From a virus: a DNA stretch of 37,997 bases. The position numbers were made by a program, and so were the translations under genes. The notes beneath the pieces were generated by a model. That model saw nothing but the letters and a program-made list of their open reading frames with translations, had not been told where the DNA came from and ran no database searches. Positions within the stretch are counted from its first letter, which is position 1, and each line of letters starts with the position of its first letter. Shown piece by piece: positions 8,500-16,826 of this stretch. The stretch spans positions 1-37,997 of the IMG/VR virus record IMGVR_UViG_3300023210_000094. The stretch is one strand, 5' to 3'.

Positions 8500-8821
8500 A
8501 GAATCTACCAAATTAAAATACCACCTCAATATGCATTTAATGGAGTCCTTTTTAGACAAGGACTCCATTGCATTTGAGCTGATTAAGTATGTCGTATCGG
8601 ATATAGAATCTAATGAAAGCAAGGAACTTTCCTTTGATACTCTTAAGTTTACCTCAAAAACATTGAAATATGTATTTGGGGATATGCTGAAAGAAGAGAC
8701 ATTCAAATCATACGCAATTGATAGTATAAAGAAAATGATTGCTGATAACTGGATAGAACCTAAAAATAAATCAATGTATATAACTGAAACAATGCTCACC
8801 AATTTTTATAATGTAAATTAA
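8483..8821 (+). CDS. Hypothetical protein between uvsX and gp41 helicase
   Basis: A protein of about 112 residues with an all-helical, Lys-rich pattern and no known motif. It sits where T4 has gene 40 (114 residues), but I see no sequence likeness strong enough to name it; UvsY-type or loader roles are equally open. The open frame extends to a TTG at 8459 inside uvsX. I chose the ATG at 8483, which overlaps the uvsX end by 17 nt and has GGAGG about 8-9 nt upstream, although that sequence also encodes the acidic UvsX tail. The gene contains a strong internal hairpin at 8539-8569. Confidence 0.7.
   Translation: MNLKIKESTKLKYHLNMHLMESFLDKDSIAFELIKYVVSDIESNESKELSFDTLKFTSKTLKYVFGDMLKEETFKSYAIDSIKKMIADNWIEPKNKSMYITETMLTNFYNVN
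8539..8569 (+). other. Strong hairpin inside the gene after uvsX
   Basis: A perfect 12-bp stem (AATGGAGTCCTT and AAGGACTCCATT) with a 7-nt loop lies within coding sequence, about 56 nt after the proposed start codon. No T run follows, so a simple intrinsic terminator is unlikely. It may slow ribosomes or stabilise mRNA between uvsX and the helicase gene. Confidence 0.6.
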
Positions 8822-10342
8822 ATGATAGATTTTACTGAAAATATAGACTCATTAGAGACAATGGTATGGAACTTCGTTCTAAATCCGGATAATGACATGA
8901 ACGAATTAAAACCTCATAATCATGCTTCGCTATCTCGTGAGGAATTAATTACGATGCTTTTTCCAAAGTACTTTAATGATGAAACTCGAATGGAAGTATA
9001 TAAATTCGCACTTAAATTCTTCAAGCAGTATGCTAAAATTCCAAATAGAACTGAGCTTAAAAGTTTCTTAGTATTGAATAACTATTTCTTAGATGACGAA
9101 AAGTTTGACGAGTTATTCTTTTTTAATCTAAAGGATTATAGTTACGACTATCTATACAAATATGTAAAGGCATTTACCTTGCTTAGGAATCTGAATATTA
9201 CAATGTTTGATATAATAGCCTATTTAAAAACCGCAGCCATTAACCCAGACAATATTGATGAAATTACCGACAAGATCAGAAATGATATGAATGGTAAATT
9301 ATCTGTGAGTTTTAGTAATGCCGGACAGGGACTAAACTTCTTAGACCCTAACTCACATATTCAAATTGCAAAGGTTGGAACTCCTTCTGGATTCGAGTTT
9401 ATTAATAAGACACAAGGTGGAGGATGGAACCTTAAAACGTTAGTAGTATTCCAAGGAAGACCTAAGGTCGGTAAATCTATGGTACTTGGAAACTGTGCCG
9501 CTAGGTCGTTCTTAGCTGGAAATAACACTGGATTAGTAACAGTTGAGTTAGCTGATAGATCATACATGAAACGGATTGGTTCTAATATATTAAACATTAA
9601 AAAAGATGATTATGAAAATATCAATGACGACACTCAAATGGGAATGGTTGCTGATAAAATTCAAGAACTTAAGGATTCAGGAAAAGAAATTGGACATTTA
9701 GAAGTAGTTGAATTTCCTACTGGAGGAGCAACTGCTATTGATATAGAAAACTACTTCCTTAGATTAGAAACAAAACTTAATAAGAAATTCAAAGTTATTG
9801 TGGTAGATTACTTGAATTTACTTAAACCTATCAAAGATCAAGCTGGTCTATATGAGAAAGTTAAATGTATATGTGAAGAACTTAGAGGAGTAGCGATGAG
9901 AAATGAATGGTGCGTTATTTCTGCAACACAAATTAGAAGAGATGATGTAGACAACTTTGATCTAGGAATGGACTCAGTTGCTGAATCATTTGGTTTAGTT
10001 CACACAGTTGATGCTTTATACGGATTAATGAGAAGTCCGCTTGAAGGAAGAATGAAAATTAAAGTTATTGCAAATCGTGATAATGGATACGAAGAAAGCT
10101 ATAAGTTCTATGCAATGAATAAAGATCATTTCAGATTAGAGGAAGAAATCGGAATGAACAGCGAATATTACAGTGATGATGATAACGCAAATATGATTGC
10201 TGATGAAGTTAGGCAAGAAATGAGAGAAATTCAATCTCCTGTATCTACTGACATAGCCGTATTAACTAACAATACTGATGCACCACCTCCTGCTGCAACA
10301 ATGAGCGATGCAGATTACACTACATTATTCGACCAGATATAA
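8822..10342 (+). CDS. 41: Replicative DNA helicase gp41 (DnaB-like)
   Basis: The hexameric helicase that unwinds the fork ahead of the polymerase on the lagging strand. The protein has 506 residues (T4 gp41 475). A helical N-terminal domain spans about residues 1-160, followed by the RecA-like motor. Walker A is GRPKVGKS (212-219), and Walker B is the strand VIVVDYLNLL with D329. SATQIRRDD (near 379-387) fits the DnaB H3/H4 region, which senses nucleotide and contacts DNA. The C-terminus is acidic and ends with a Pro/Ala-rich tail. The gene starts directly after the stop of the upstream small gene. Confidence 0.9.
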   Translation: MIDFTENIDSLETMVWNFVLNPDNDMNELKPHNHASLSREELITMLFPKYFNDETRMEVYKFALKFFKQYAKIPNRTELKSFLVLNNYFLDDEKFDELFFFNLKDYSYDYLYKYVKAFTLLRNLNITMFDIIAYLKTAAINPDNIDEITDKIRNDMNGKLSVSFSNAGQGLNFLDPNSHIQIAKVGTPSGFEFINKTQGGGWNLKTLVVFQGRPKVGKSMVLGNCAARSFLAGNNTGLVTVELADRSYMKRIGSNILNIKKDDYENINDDTQMGMVADKIQELKDSGKEIGHLEVVEFPTGGATAIDIENYFLRLETKLNKKFKVIVVDYLNLLKPIKDQAGLYEKVKCICEELRGVAMRNEWCVISATQIRRDDVDNFDLGMDSVAESFGLVHTVDALYGLMRSPLEGRMKIKVIANRDNGYEESYKFYAMNKDHFRLEEEIGMNSEYYSDDDNANMIADEVRQEMREIQSPVSTDIAVLTNNTDAPPPAATMSDADYTTLFDQI

Positions 10343-10349
10343 AATAATC
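10341..10349 (+). promoter_or_regulatory. AAAATAATC leader element
   Basis: The element AAAATAATC ends 8 nt before the start codon at 10358. No Shine-Dalgarno sequence is present. The same 9-mer precedes several unrelated genes on both strands at the same distance, so it probably acts in translation initiation. Confidence 0.5.
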
Positions 10350-10357
10350 ATTAAACA

Positions 10358-10918
10358 ATGTCAGATGATAAAGATAAAAAGAAAGAAAAAGAATTAAGTA
10401 AAAAGAGACGCGAAGATAAAATATTTAACAACGGATATAAAGCAGGCGAGGGATTACGAGAAGACGATGAATATCGATATCAATCTTCAATTACTGTAAA
10501 TTCAAATTACGCTGACAAATATTTAAAGGACGTATATGAATACGAGGAAACACTAGATTATAACATTGGAGTAACTAAAATATTCGAATTAATTGAAACA
10601 GATAAAGATCTTAGTAGCATGTTACACAAACTTGATAGCAATACTAAGCTTAAATTATCAAAAGATGAAATTAACTGGAGCTTTAGTAAGATTTTAACAT
10701 TGATGGAATCTGAAGAATACGAGGAACAGTTTTATAATCCAATATACGTGCTAGAAGCATTATCTTCTATTATAAACATTAACTCAAGTGATCAAATTAA
10801 GGATTACAGAAAAATATTTGATAGTTTAGATGTTGAAATTCAAGCTCAATTAGTCGAGGAATTAAATAAGAAGTACGGATTTTTAGAAGGAAAAATGAAT
10901 AAACGAAAGATGCATTAA
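10358..10918 (+). CDS. Hypothetical protein between gp41 and gp47
   Basis: A 186-residue, highly charged protein that I do not recognise. The first 35 residues are very Lys/Asp/Glu rich (KDKKKEKELSKKRRED) and probably disordered. The rest is predicted helical with Tyr-rich acidic segments (YEYEETLDY). The start follows an AAAATAATC leader element. It sits between the helicase and the gp47 nuclease genes, so a role as a small replication accessory protein is possible but not shown. Confidence 0.65.
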   Translation: MSDDKDKKKEKELSKKRREDKIFNNGYKAGEGLREDDEYRYQSSITVNSNYADKYLKDVYEYEETLDYNIGVTKIFELIETDKDLSSMLHKLDSNTKLKLSKDEINWSFSKILTLMESEEYEEQFYNPIYVLEALSSIININSSDQIKDYRKIFDSLDVEIQAQLVEELNKKYGFLEGKMNKRKMH

Positions 10919-10919
10919 T

Positions 10920-12035
10920 ATGAATTTAGACAACATTAGAAACATTTACTTACTTGGAGATTTACACATCGGAGTAAGGAATAATTCAAACGAATGGTTT
11001 GATATCCAAAGAGAATTTCTAATTGATTGGTTCATACCTAAAATCATAGCAGATGGATTCGATCCTAAACATGATGCCATAATTCAAGCAGGCGATTGGA
11101 ACCACGTTAGGGAATCTAGTAACATTCGTATCGCCGATAGATCTCGTGAAATATTCGAAATATTCGACGAAACATTTAAACGTGGAGTTCATATTATTCT
11201 AGGAAATCATGATGTTTATTACAAAGACAGAACAGACGTACACTCATTAAAAGACATTCCTGCAATTTACAATAACATTTTTGTTCATGAACAGCCTAAC
11301 GTTCTAAATATAAATGGAATACATAAAATGCTTATGCTTCCATGGGAACATGACTTTGACCAATTATCTAGAAAGGTAGCTTCATACATAGGCAAGGCAG
11401 ACTATATTGTATGTCATGCTGACATCAAGGATTTTAGACTTAATAAATGGGTTAAACTTGAACATGGTCTACATAAAAACGAACTTAAATCTTTTAAGAA
11501 GATATGGTCTGGTCATATTCATATAAGACAAGAATATGAGAATATGACGTATCTGGGAACTCCTTATCAACTAGATAGAGGAGATCACGGGAACATTAAA
11601 GGATACTATAAACTTAACGTAGAGGGTCCTGATATAATTGAGGAGTTCGTCGAAAACACTGTATCTCCTAGATTTGTTAAATACAAAGCAGATGATATAC
11701 TTAACAAAAGCCTATCTGAAGTTAAAGAGATGTTCAACAATAACTTCGTCGACATTTTAATATCGAGTGAGTTAGCTAAAGTATTTCCAATTACTCAATT
11801 CGTAGAACTAGTTAAGGATAGTGGACATAGATTAATTGAATTTTATCCTTATAAATCTGACAATGATTCAGACGATGATATCGTATTAGACGAGTCATAT
11901 GAATATAATATTTTTGAAGTATTACAAATCTATATGAAGAATAGAGAAATCCCTTCTAATTTATCTGCAAAGGTATCAGCTAAATTCAAAGAAGTACATG
12001 ACAATATTAAGAATGCAAAAAACTACTACGAATAA
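10920..12035 (+). CDS. 47: Recombination endonuclease subunit gp47 (Mre11/SbcD-like)
   Basis: The nuclease subunit of the gp46/gp47 complex, the phage Mre11-Rad50, which processes DNA ends for recombination-dependent replication and degrades host DNA. The protein has 371 residues (T4 gp47 339). Metallophosphoesterase motifs appear in order: GDLHIG (D14, H16), GDWNH, LGNHD and SGHIHIRQ. The last contains the closing metal-binding histidines (GHxH). The gene is followed by gp46 with overlapping stop and start (TAATG), as expected for subunits of one complex. Confidence 0.93.
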   Translation: MNLDNIRNIYLLGDLHIGVRNNSNEWFDIQREFLIDWFIPKIIADGFDPKHDAIIQAGDWNHVRESSNIRIADRSREIFEIFDETFKRGVHIILGNHDVYYKDRTDVHSLKDIPAIYNNIFVHEQPNVLNINGIHKMLMLPWEHDFDQLSRKVASYIGKADYIVCHADIKDFRLNKWVKLEHGLHKNELKSFKKIWSGHIHIRQEYENMTYLGTPYQLDRGDHGNIKGYYKLNVEGPDIIEEFVENTVSPRFVKYKADDILNKSLSEVKEMFNNNFVDILISSELAKVFPITQFVELVKDSGHRLIEFYPYKSDNDSDDDIVLDESYEYNIFEVLQIYMKNREIPSNLSAKVSAKFKEVHDNIKNAKNYYE

Positions 12036-13735
12036 TGAAGTTTATAAAATTTATGTGGAAGAACCTGATATCGTATGGTAATGATCTACAGGAATATGTG
12101 TTCAGTACTGAACCTCAATTAGTATTAGTAACCGGAGAGAATGGTGCAGGTAAAAGTTCTATTAAAGAAGCATTAACCGTATCTGCATATGGTAAATCTG
12201 CGATTCGTAAGATGAAGGATATTCCAAATTGGATAAATAAGAATGCCTATACTTATAATGAGTTTGAAACCTCGAAAGGAGATAGGGTAATTATCGAACG
12301 GGGAATAGATCCCAACTTCAGTTCAATACAGGTGAATGGATCTCCATATAATCTTCCAGATAAGAGAAAAATAGATGAATTTGTAGAGTCTGAATTGTTA
12401 AATCTTAATTTTCCAATATTCTGTAACACAATAAGTCTATCATTTGATGATTTCAAGTCATTTGTAAACTTAAGTGCAGCAGATAAGAGAAAAATAGTCG
12501 ATCCTATGTTTGGTATTGATCTTCTAACTGATATGCGAGCTAATATTAAGGGAGATCTTAAGGAGAATCAAAAAAGCTTAGATATAATTGACTCAACTAT
12601 CATTAAGAACAATACATTACTAGATTCTTCACTATCACAACTTACTGCGCTTAGAGAAAAGATCGAAGAAGCAGTAGTTGATAGATCTAATGAGATAAAT
12701 GAAGATATTACTACTAAAACTACAGTAAAGAATTTACATAAAGCACAATATGATAAAATAAAGAACAAAATTGCTGGAATTACAGCTAAGGCTACTGAAT
12801 TTAGACAGGCATCGGCTAACTGTAATGCTAGAATTACAGAATTTGACAAAAAGCTGACTATTTTTGAAAATAATCAATGTCCACACTGTTTAAGTGATCT
12901 TACTGGTGACACTGCTCAGCGAATTAAAACGTCAATTGAAGAAAAGAAACTAGCAGAGGACATATTGCTTGAAAAGATCAGAAAAAATCAACAGACTGCT
13001 ATAAATCTAATACACGATCTGACCAAGGATCAAGATGTTGAAAAAGACATATTCTATAAGATTAATGGTGAAATAGCTGCACTAGAAAAGGAATTAATAG
13101 CGTCCAATGCAACTAAACCTGATAACCAGGAGGAATCTATTCAGAAAATCATAGATACTATCAAGGCTGATATTTCAGAGTCAGAGATTGACTCTAAGCA
13201 GTACGAGGATAATCTAGAACTATATGGAATGCTAGATGAAGTATTATCTGATGGAGGAATCAAGAAAGTATTGATTGATAGAGTTATTCCGTTACTTAAT
13301 AATAGAATTTCTGAATTATGTGATAGATTAGAGTTCAAATTCAATTTCGAATTTGATAGTGACTTCAATCCTCTTATTAGATATTTAGGAATGGATATAT
13401 CACCTGAGAGTTTATCAACAGGTCAACGCAAGAAAATGAATCTAATTGTATTACTATCATTCATTGAATTAATTAAGTTAAAACACAATAATATGAACGT
13501 AATGTTCTTAGATGAAATATTCTCAGGACTAGATAAGAAAAACGTTTATAAATCAATTGAGATTCTTAGAGAATATGCCGATAAGTATAAAATGACAATC
13601 TTCGTCGTTTCACATGAGACTCTTCCAGAGGAATTCTTTGACCAACGTATATCAGTAACGATGCCAAGCCACTTTTCAGAGATGACCGTATCATCTAATA
13701 TTAGACAAGAGCAAGAACCAGCGGTGGTAAACTAG
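12035..13735 (+). CDS. 46: Recombination endonuclease subunit gp46 (Rad50/SbcC-like)
   Basis: The ATPase subunit of the gp46/gp47 end-processing complex. The protein has 566 residues (T4 gp46 560). Walker A is GENGAGKSS (34-42). A long central coiled coil carries the zinc hook CPHC (C282, C285), which joins two Rad50-type arms. The ABC signature is LSTGQRKK and Walker B is MFLDEIFSGLD, near the C-terminus, followed by VVSHE, the H-loop. All parts needed for ATP hydrolysis are present. Confidence 0.93.
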   Translation: MKFIKFMWKNLISYGNDLQEYVFSTEPQLVLVTGENGAGKSSIKEALTVSAYGKSAIRKMKDIPNWINKNAYTYNEFETSKGDRVIIERGIDPNFSSIQVNGSPYNLPDKRKIDEFVESELLNLNFPIFCNTISLSFDDFKSFVNLSAADKRKIVDPMFGIDLLTDMRANIKGDLKENQKSLDIIDSTIIKNNTLLDSSLSQLTALREKIEEAVVDRSNEINEDITTKTTVKNLHKAQYDKIKNKIAGITAKATEFRQASANCNARITEFDKKLTIFENNQCPHCLSDLTGDTAQRIKTSIEEKKLAEDILLEKIRKNQQTAINLIHDLTKDQDVEKDIFYKINGEIAALEKELIASNATKPDNQEESIQKIIDTIKADISESEIDSKQYEDNLELYGMLDEVLSDGGIKKVLIDRVIPLLNNRISELCDRLEFKFNFEFDSDFNPLIRYLGMDISPESLSTGQRKKMNLIVLLSFIELIKLKHNNMNVMFLDEIFSGLDKKNVYKSIEILREYADKYKMTIFVVSHETLPEEFFDQRISVTMPSHFSEMTVSSNIRQEQEPAVVN

Positions 13736-13760
13736 TATAAAATAACAAATAACGTAGTAC

Positions 13761-14639
13761 ATGAAAGTATTCAAAGGAGAAACATTCGCAGAAGTATATA
13801 AAGACAGTCTAATTGACTTGTATAATAATGCCCAATATGAAACTCGACCTAGGGATCTTGCTGTTAAGGAAAACTTAAAGGTTGCACTTGAATTTTCAGA
13901 TCCTATATCTTCAATTTATAATAATGATAGAAGATCGTCTCAGTATAAATATATAGCCGCTGAATTGCTTTGGTATTTCTTAGGTAGAGATGATGTTGAA
14001 TTCATTAGTAAATACGCAGGATTCTGGAAAGCAATCCAAAATGAAGACGGATCTATTAATTCATCATATGGAAACCTGCTGTTTAACAAGAAAAATAGAT
14101 ATGGAACCACTCAATATGAATGGGCATTAAAATCGCTATTAAAAGACAAAGACACTAGACAGGCAGTAATACACTTCAACCTACCTGAGCATCAGCATTT
14201 CGATAGCAAAGATTTTGTCTGCACAATGTATGGGATATTTCACATTAGAGATAATAAGTTATTATTAAATATTAACATGAGAAGTAATGACGCAATCCTG
14301 GGAACACCTACTGATATCGCCTTCTTTACTTTATTACAACAACAAATGTTAAATCATTTAAAGTATGAATATCCTAACTTGACACTAGGATCATATACAC
14401 ACGTTACTGATTCCTATCACATATATGAAAGACATTTTGATTTAGTAAAAGATATGATTGATCTTCCATTCATCCCCGTTAGCTTTCCACATATAGGGAT
14501 TAATCTAATATCTGAAAACGGTAAACCTTCAAGTGATTTACGGTTACTTGAGTCACATTACGATTCAAACAATGAAGTAGTTACAGATGATGTTTATAAT
14601 TGGATACAAAATAATATAAGAGATGAAGTTATCATATAG
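13761..14639 (+). CDS. 42: dCMP hydroxymethylase-like protein (thymidylate synthase fold)
   Basis: A TS-fold enzyme expected to transfer a one-carbon unit from methylene-tetrahydrofolate to C5 of a pyrimidine nucleotide. The nucleophile is C154 in VCTMYGIFHI (TS: PCHxxxQF). The phosphate/base-binding block is RSNDAILGTPTDIAFF (R174-F189). In thymidylate synthase the residue after the PF of GLPFNI is Asn, which selects dUMP. Here the matching residue is D185. In T4 gp42 the same position is Asp179 and selects dCMP, so dCMP hydroxymethylase or dCMP methylase is the best reading. The protein has 292 residues (T4 gp42 246). A canonical thymidylate synthase is encoded separately at 25573-26634. 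Hydroxymethyl versus methyl transfer cannot be decided from sequence here. Confidence 0.72.
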   Translation: MKVFKGETFAEVYKDSLIDLYNNAQYETRPRDLAVKENLKVALEFSDPISSIYNNDRRSSQYKYIAAELLWYFLGRDDVEFISKYAGFWKAIQNEDGSINSSYGNLLFNKKNRYGTTQYEWALKSLLKDKDTRQAVIHFNLPEHQHFDSKDFVCTMYGIFHIRDNKLLLNINMRSNDAILGTPTDIAFFTLLQQQMLNHLKYEYPNLTLGSYTHVTDSYHIYERHFDLVKDMIDLPFIPVSFPHIGINLISENGKPSSDLRLLESHYDSNNEVVTDDVYNWIQNNIRDEVII

Positions 14640-14856
14640 TACAATACTCGGTAGAAAAGTAAGAGCAATTTTATCATGGAGTATGGGACAAGCGGCACTG
14701 GCCGCTATTTGCTTCGGTACATATAGACTTTTTCTATTTGAATTAGTTAATATAGAAATCACATTTATTCAATGGGTTGCAATAGTTATAATATTTGCAT
14801 GCCTAATGCCTGGTAAAGTATTATCAACACTTAATAAGAATAAAAATGAACGCTAA
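14623..14856 (+). CDS. Small membrane protein
   Basis: A 77-residue protein with two predicted membrane segments (about residues 16-40 and 46-66) and a basic C-terminus (LNKNKNER). It overlaps the hydroxymethylase-like gene by 17 nt and the dCMP deaminase gene by 11 nt, so it is part of a tight operon. I do not recognise it. A small membrane protein in the nucleotide operon could be a modulator of host membranes, but this is a guess. Confidence 0.55.
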   Translation: MKLSYSTILGRKVRAILSWSMGQAALAAICFGTYRLFLFELVNIEITFIQWVAIVIIFACLMPGKVLSTLNKNKNER

Positions 14857-15268
14857 GGAATTAAAGAAACATTCGATCTATCTAAAAATGGCAAGCGAAT
14901 GGGCAGGAAACTCGTGTTGTAATAGAAAGAAAGTAGGAGCGCTTATCGTAAAAGATCAAATGATTATATCTGATGGATACAATGGAACCCCTAGTGGATT
15001 CTCAAATGATTGTGAAAATGCAGATGGTAATTCAAACTGGTATGTTTTACACGCCGAGGCTAATGCTATAACTAAATTAGCAAAAAACTATTCTGGCAAC
15101 GCAGATGGATCCACATTATATATAACATTATCTCCATGCAGAGAATGTTGTAAACTTATAATACAAACTGGAATAAAACGAGTATTTTACAAAGACAAAT
15201 ATAGAGATGTATCAGGGCTATCCATTCTTAAGGAATCTGGCATAATCATAGAGCAATTTGACTACTAA
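14846..15268 (+). CDS. cd: dCMP deaminase
   Basis: Converts dCMP to dUMP and so supplies substrate for thymidylate synthase. The protein has 140 residues. The zinc-binding and catalytic motifs are HAE (H69, E71) and PCRECC (C98, C101), the HAE...PCxxC pattern of the cytidine/deoxycytidylate deaminase family. It lies beside the dCMP hydroxymethylase-like gene, and the two enzymes would compete for dCMP. T4 also carries both enzymes. The family includes guanine and riboflavin deaminases, but the neighbours favour dCMP. Confidence 0.88.
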   Translation: MNAKELKKHSIYLKMASEWAGNSCCNRKKVGALIVKDQMIISDGYNGTPSGFSNDCENADGNSNWYVLHAEANAITKLAKNYSGNADGSTLYITLSPCRECCKLIIQTGIKRVFYKDKYRDVSGLSILKESGIIIEQFDY

Positions 15269-15269
15269 C

Positions 15270-15689
15270 ATGGAGGAAGAAGAAATAAAAACTGAAGATA
15301 GAACACTTAGGATAATTTTCATCAGAGAATTTAGATCTTTCACCTCTGTTTATCTAAAAAAAAGCAAAGAAGATTACATTCTAAACGTGAATAAGATTAT
15401 TAAGGATAGGTTTAATTCAAAATTCATAGTTCCAAACAAGGTTCAATCTTTTTTGATAAACTATGAAATTAAGAAATTATTAGATAAAGCAATTTACATT
15501 AAAAATAAGAAGTATAATAATATTATATATTTAAATTCTAATTTATCTATTACTTTAATCGAGAATGCAATTCAATTTATTAAAAATGAATACCATCCAA
15601 TAAATTTTGAATATACCCTAATTGAGCCAAAGGAATTTGATAACGAGGGATTAGATAGGATAAAACAATTAAATATTGTTAATCTTTAA
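15270..15689 (+). CDS. Hypothetical protein at end of replication block
   Basis: A 139-residue Lys/Ile/Asn-rich protein that I do not recognise. It is predicted mainly helical with a few beta strands and has no membrane segment or known motif. The open frame extends to a TTG at 15258, but the ATG at 15270, just after the deaminase stop, is the likely start. It converges on the minus-strand late cluster with only 6 nt between the stop codons and no visible terminator. Confidence 0.6.
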   Translation: MEEEEIKTEDRTLRIIFIREFRSFTSVYLKKSKEDYILNVNKIIKDRFNSKFIVPNKVQSFLINYEIKKLLDKAIYIKNKKYNNIIYLNSNLSITLIENAIQFIKNEYHPINFEYTLIEPKEFDNEGLDRIKQLNIVNL

Positions 15690-15695
15690 TATCTG

Positions 15696-16313
15696 TTAGC
15701 TATCTACCTTATATTTTGTTAAGTATCCTGGAAGCTGCTTAGATAGTAATTCAAGTGATGCTTGATCTTCACGTGCTAGTTTAGTTTTCCTTTTAACATA
15801 ATCAAGTCTTAACATTCCTATCGCGTTGTTGTTTATATCTATAATAGGCCAGTAGTAAGTTGACTTAACACCATCCTCTAATAAATTATATTTACACAAA
15901 CCTTCAGGATATTGTTTAGTATCTGCACTCCAAAATTCTCCATTTAACATCAATGGCTGTAGAGTAGTCATGCATGCCGAAACAGGTATATCTTGCTTAC
16001 TAAGTTGTATGCTAGATACTCCGTTATCTACTTGTTCATACGACATTGACATTTTCTGCATAGACTTACCTGAGTAATAATATCCACCATTATGAAATGA
16101 AAATATGCATATTCGATCTGAATGAGTCAAATCTAATACCTCCTTTAGTTTTTCAAGAACTGCCGTGTCTTCTAATATACATTCAGAAACTTGACATATT
16201 TCCAAGTTATTCTTATCTGTATCAAGCTTATTCTTATACCACATAACAATAAGAGTAGTGCCAGCTCCTATTAATGTTGTAAGTACGGGTATTAATACAC
16301 TCAACATTTCCAT
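15696..16313 (-). CDS. Membrane-anchored GAF-like domain protein
   Basis: A 205-residue protein with one N-terminal membrane segment (about residues 4-25), a short linker and a soluble domain of about 160 residues. The soluble part has ICIFSFHNGGYYYSG and SMSYEQVDNGVSS, then a strand-rich end with IDINNNAIGMLRLDYV, a layout like a GAF sensor domain (a final ILxLD-type strand and helix). I have seen similar FHNG-type proteins in marine phages, but no ligand is known. The sequence does not show the side of the membrane with confidence. It is the last gene of a late operon after the tail tube, so a role in late membrane events or virion assembly is possible. Confidence 0.65.
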   Translation of the reverse strand: MEMLSVLIPVLTTLIGAGTTLIVMWYKNKLDTDKNNLEICQVSECILEDTAVLEKLKEVLDLTHSDRICIFSFHNGGYYYSGKSMQKMSMSYEQVDNGVSSIQLSKQDIPVSACMTTLQPLMLNGEFWSADTKQYPEGLCKYNLLEDGVKSTYYWPIIDINNNAIGMLRLDYVKRKTKLAREDQASLELLSKQLPGYLTKYKVDS

Positions 16314-16324
16314 CTTCTAATATC

Positions 16325-16807
16325 TTAATTTTTAGAAGAACACTTTTTACACTCACAGTCGTCGTCACACTTACAATCGTCGTCGTCACTTTCGAGTTGA
16401 GATGGAACGTAATCTCTCACTTGATGGTCTGACTCTAATACAAAACCTGCAAAACTTGTATTACACTTATGTTCGTTTGTTTTATCATTTTTAACAACTA
16501 CTGGAATACCCATTGTTTCGTAAGGGTCCTTATAATCATAAGGATTCGTACCGTCTACGTGTGTTGATCTATCTCCACCCATAGCTTTATACGTTGGGTC
16601 GTACACTTGATTATTGAAAAGATTATTAGAATCGTGTCTATCTACCGTTCGCTGATATTCCTTTAGTTTTCTATCCTTATTTACGTATTTACCTTTACCA
16701 TCTTTCAATAACATACCTGATGAAGGTCCACCAAATGCTGGCTTTTTTAAATCCATAAAATCATCAAAGTTATGGACATCTTTTCTTTTAACGTCAAATA
16801 TTTCCAT
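16325..16807 (-). CDS. Hypothetical late protein with Cys/Asp-rich tail
   Basis: A 160-residue hydrophilic protein that I do not recognise. The last 22 residues form an acidic, cysteine-rich tail (DDDDCKCDDDCECKKC) with six cysteines in CxC and CxxC spacings, as expected for metal binding or disulphide links. The start carries the leader element AAAATAATC (16818-16826 on the minus strand) 10 nt upstream. It lies between the tail tube and the GAF-like gene in one operon, so a tail-related or virion role is likely but not shown. Confidence 0.65.
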   Translation of the reverse strand: MEIFDVKRKDVHNFDDFMDLKKPAFGGPSSGMLLKDGKGKYVNKDRKLKEYQRTVDRHDSNNLFNNQVYDPTYKAMGGDRSTHVDGTNPYDYKDPYETMGIPVVVKNDKTNEHKCNTSFAGFVLESDHQVRDYVPSQLESDDDDCKCDDDCECKKCSSKN

Positions 16808-16817
16808 TATTATTAAT

Positions 16818-16826
16818 GATTATTTT
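16818..16826 (-). promoter_or_regulatory. AAAATAATC leader element
   Basis: A minus-strand copy of AAAATAATC 10 nt before the ATG at 16807. It overlaps the last base of the tail tube gene. No late promoter box lies directly upstream, so here the element is more likely a translation signal than a promoter part. Confidence 0.5.
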
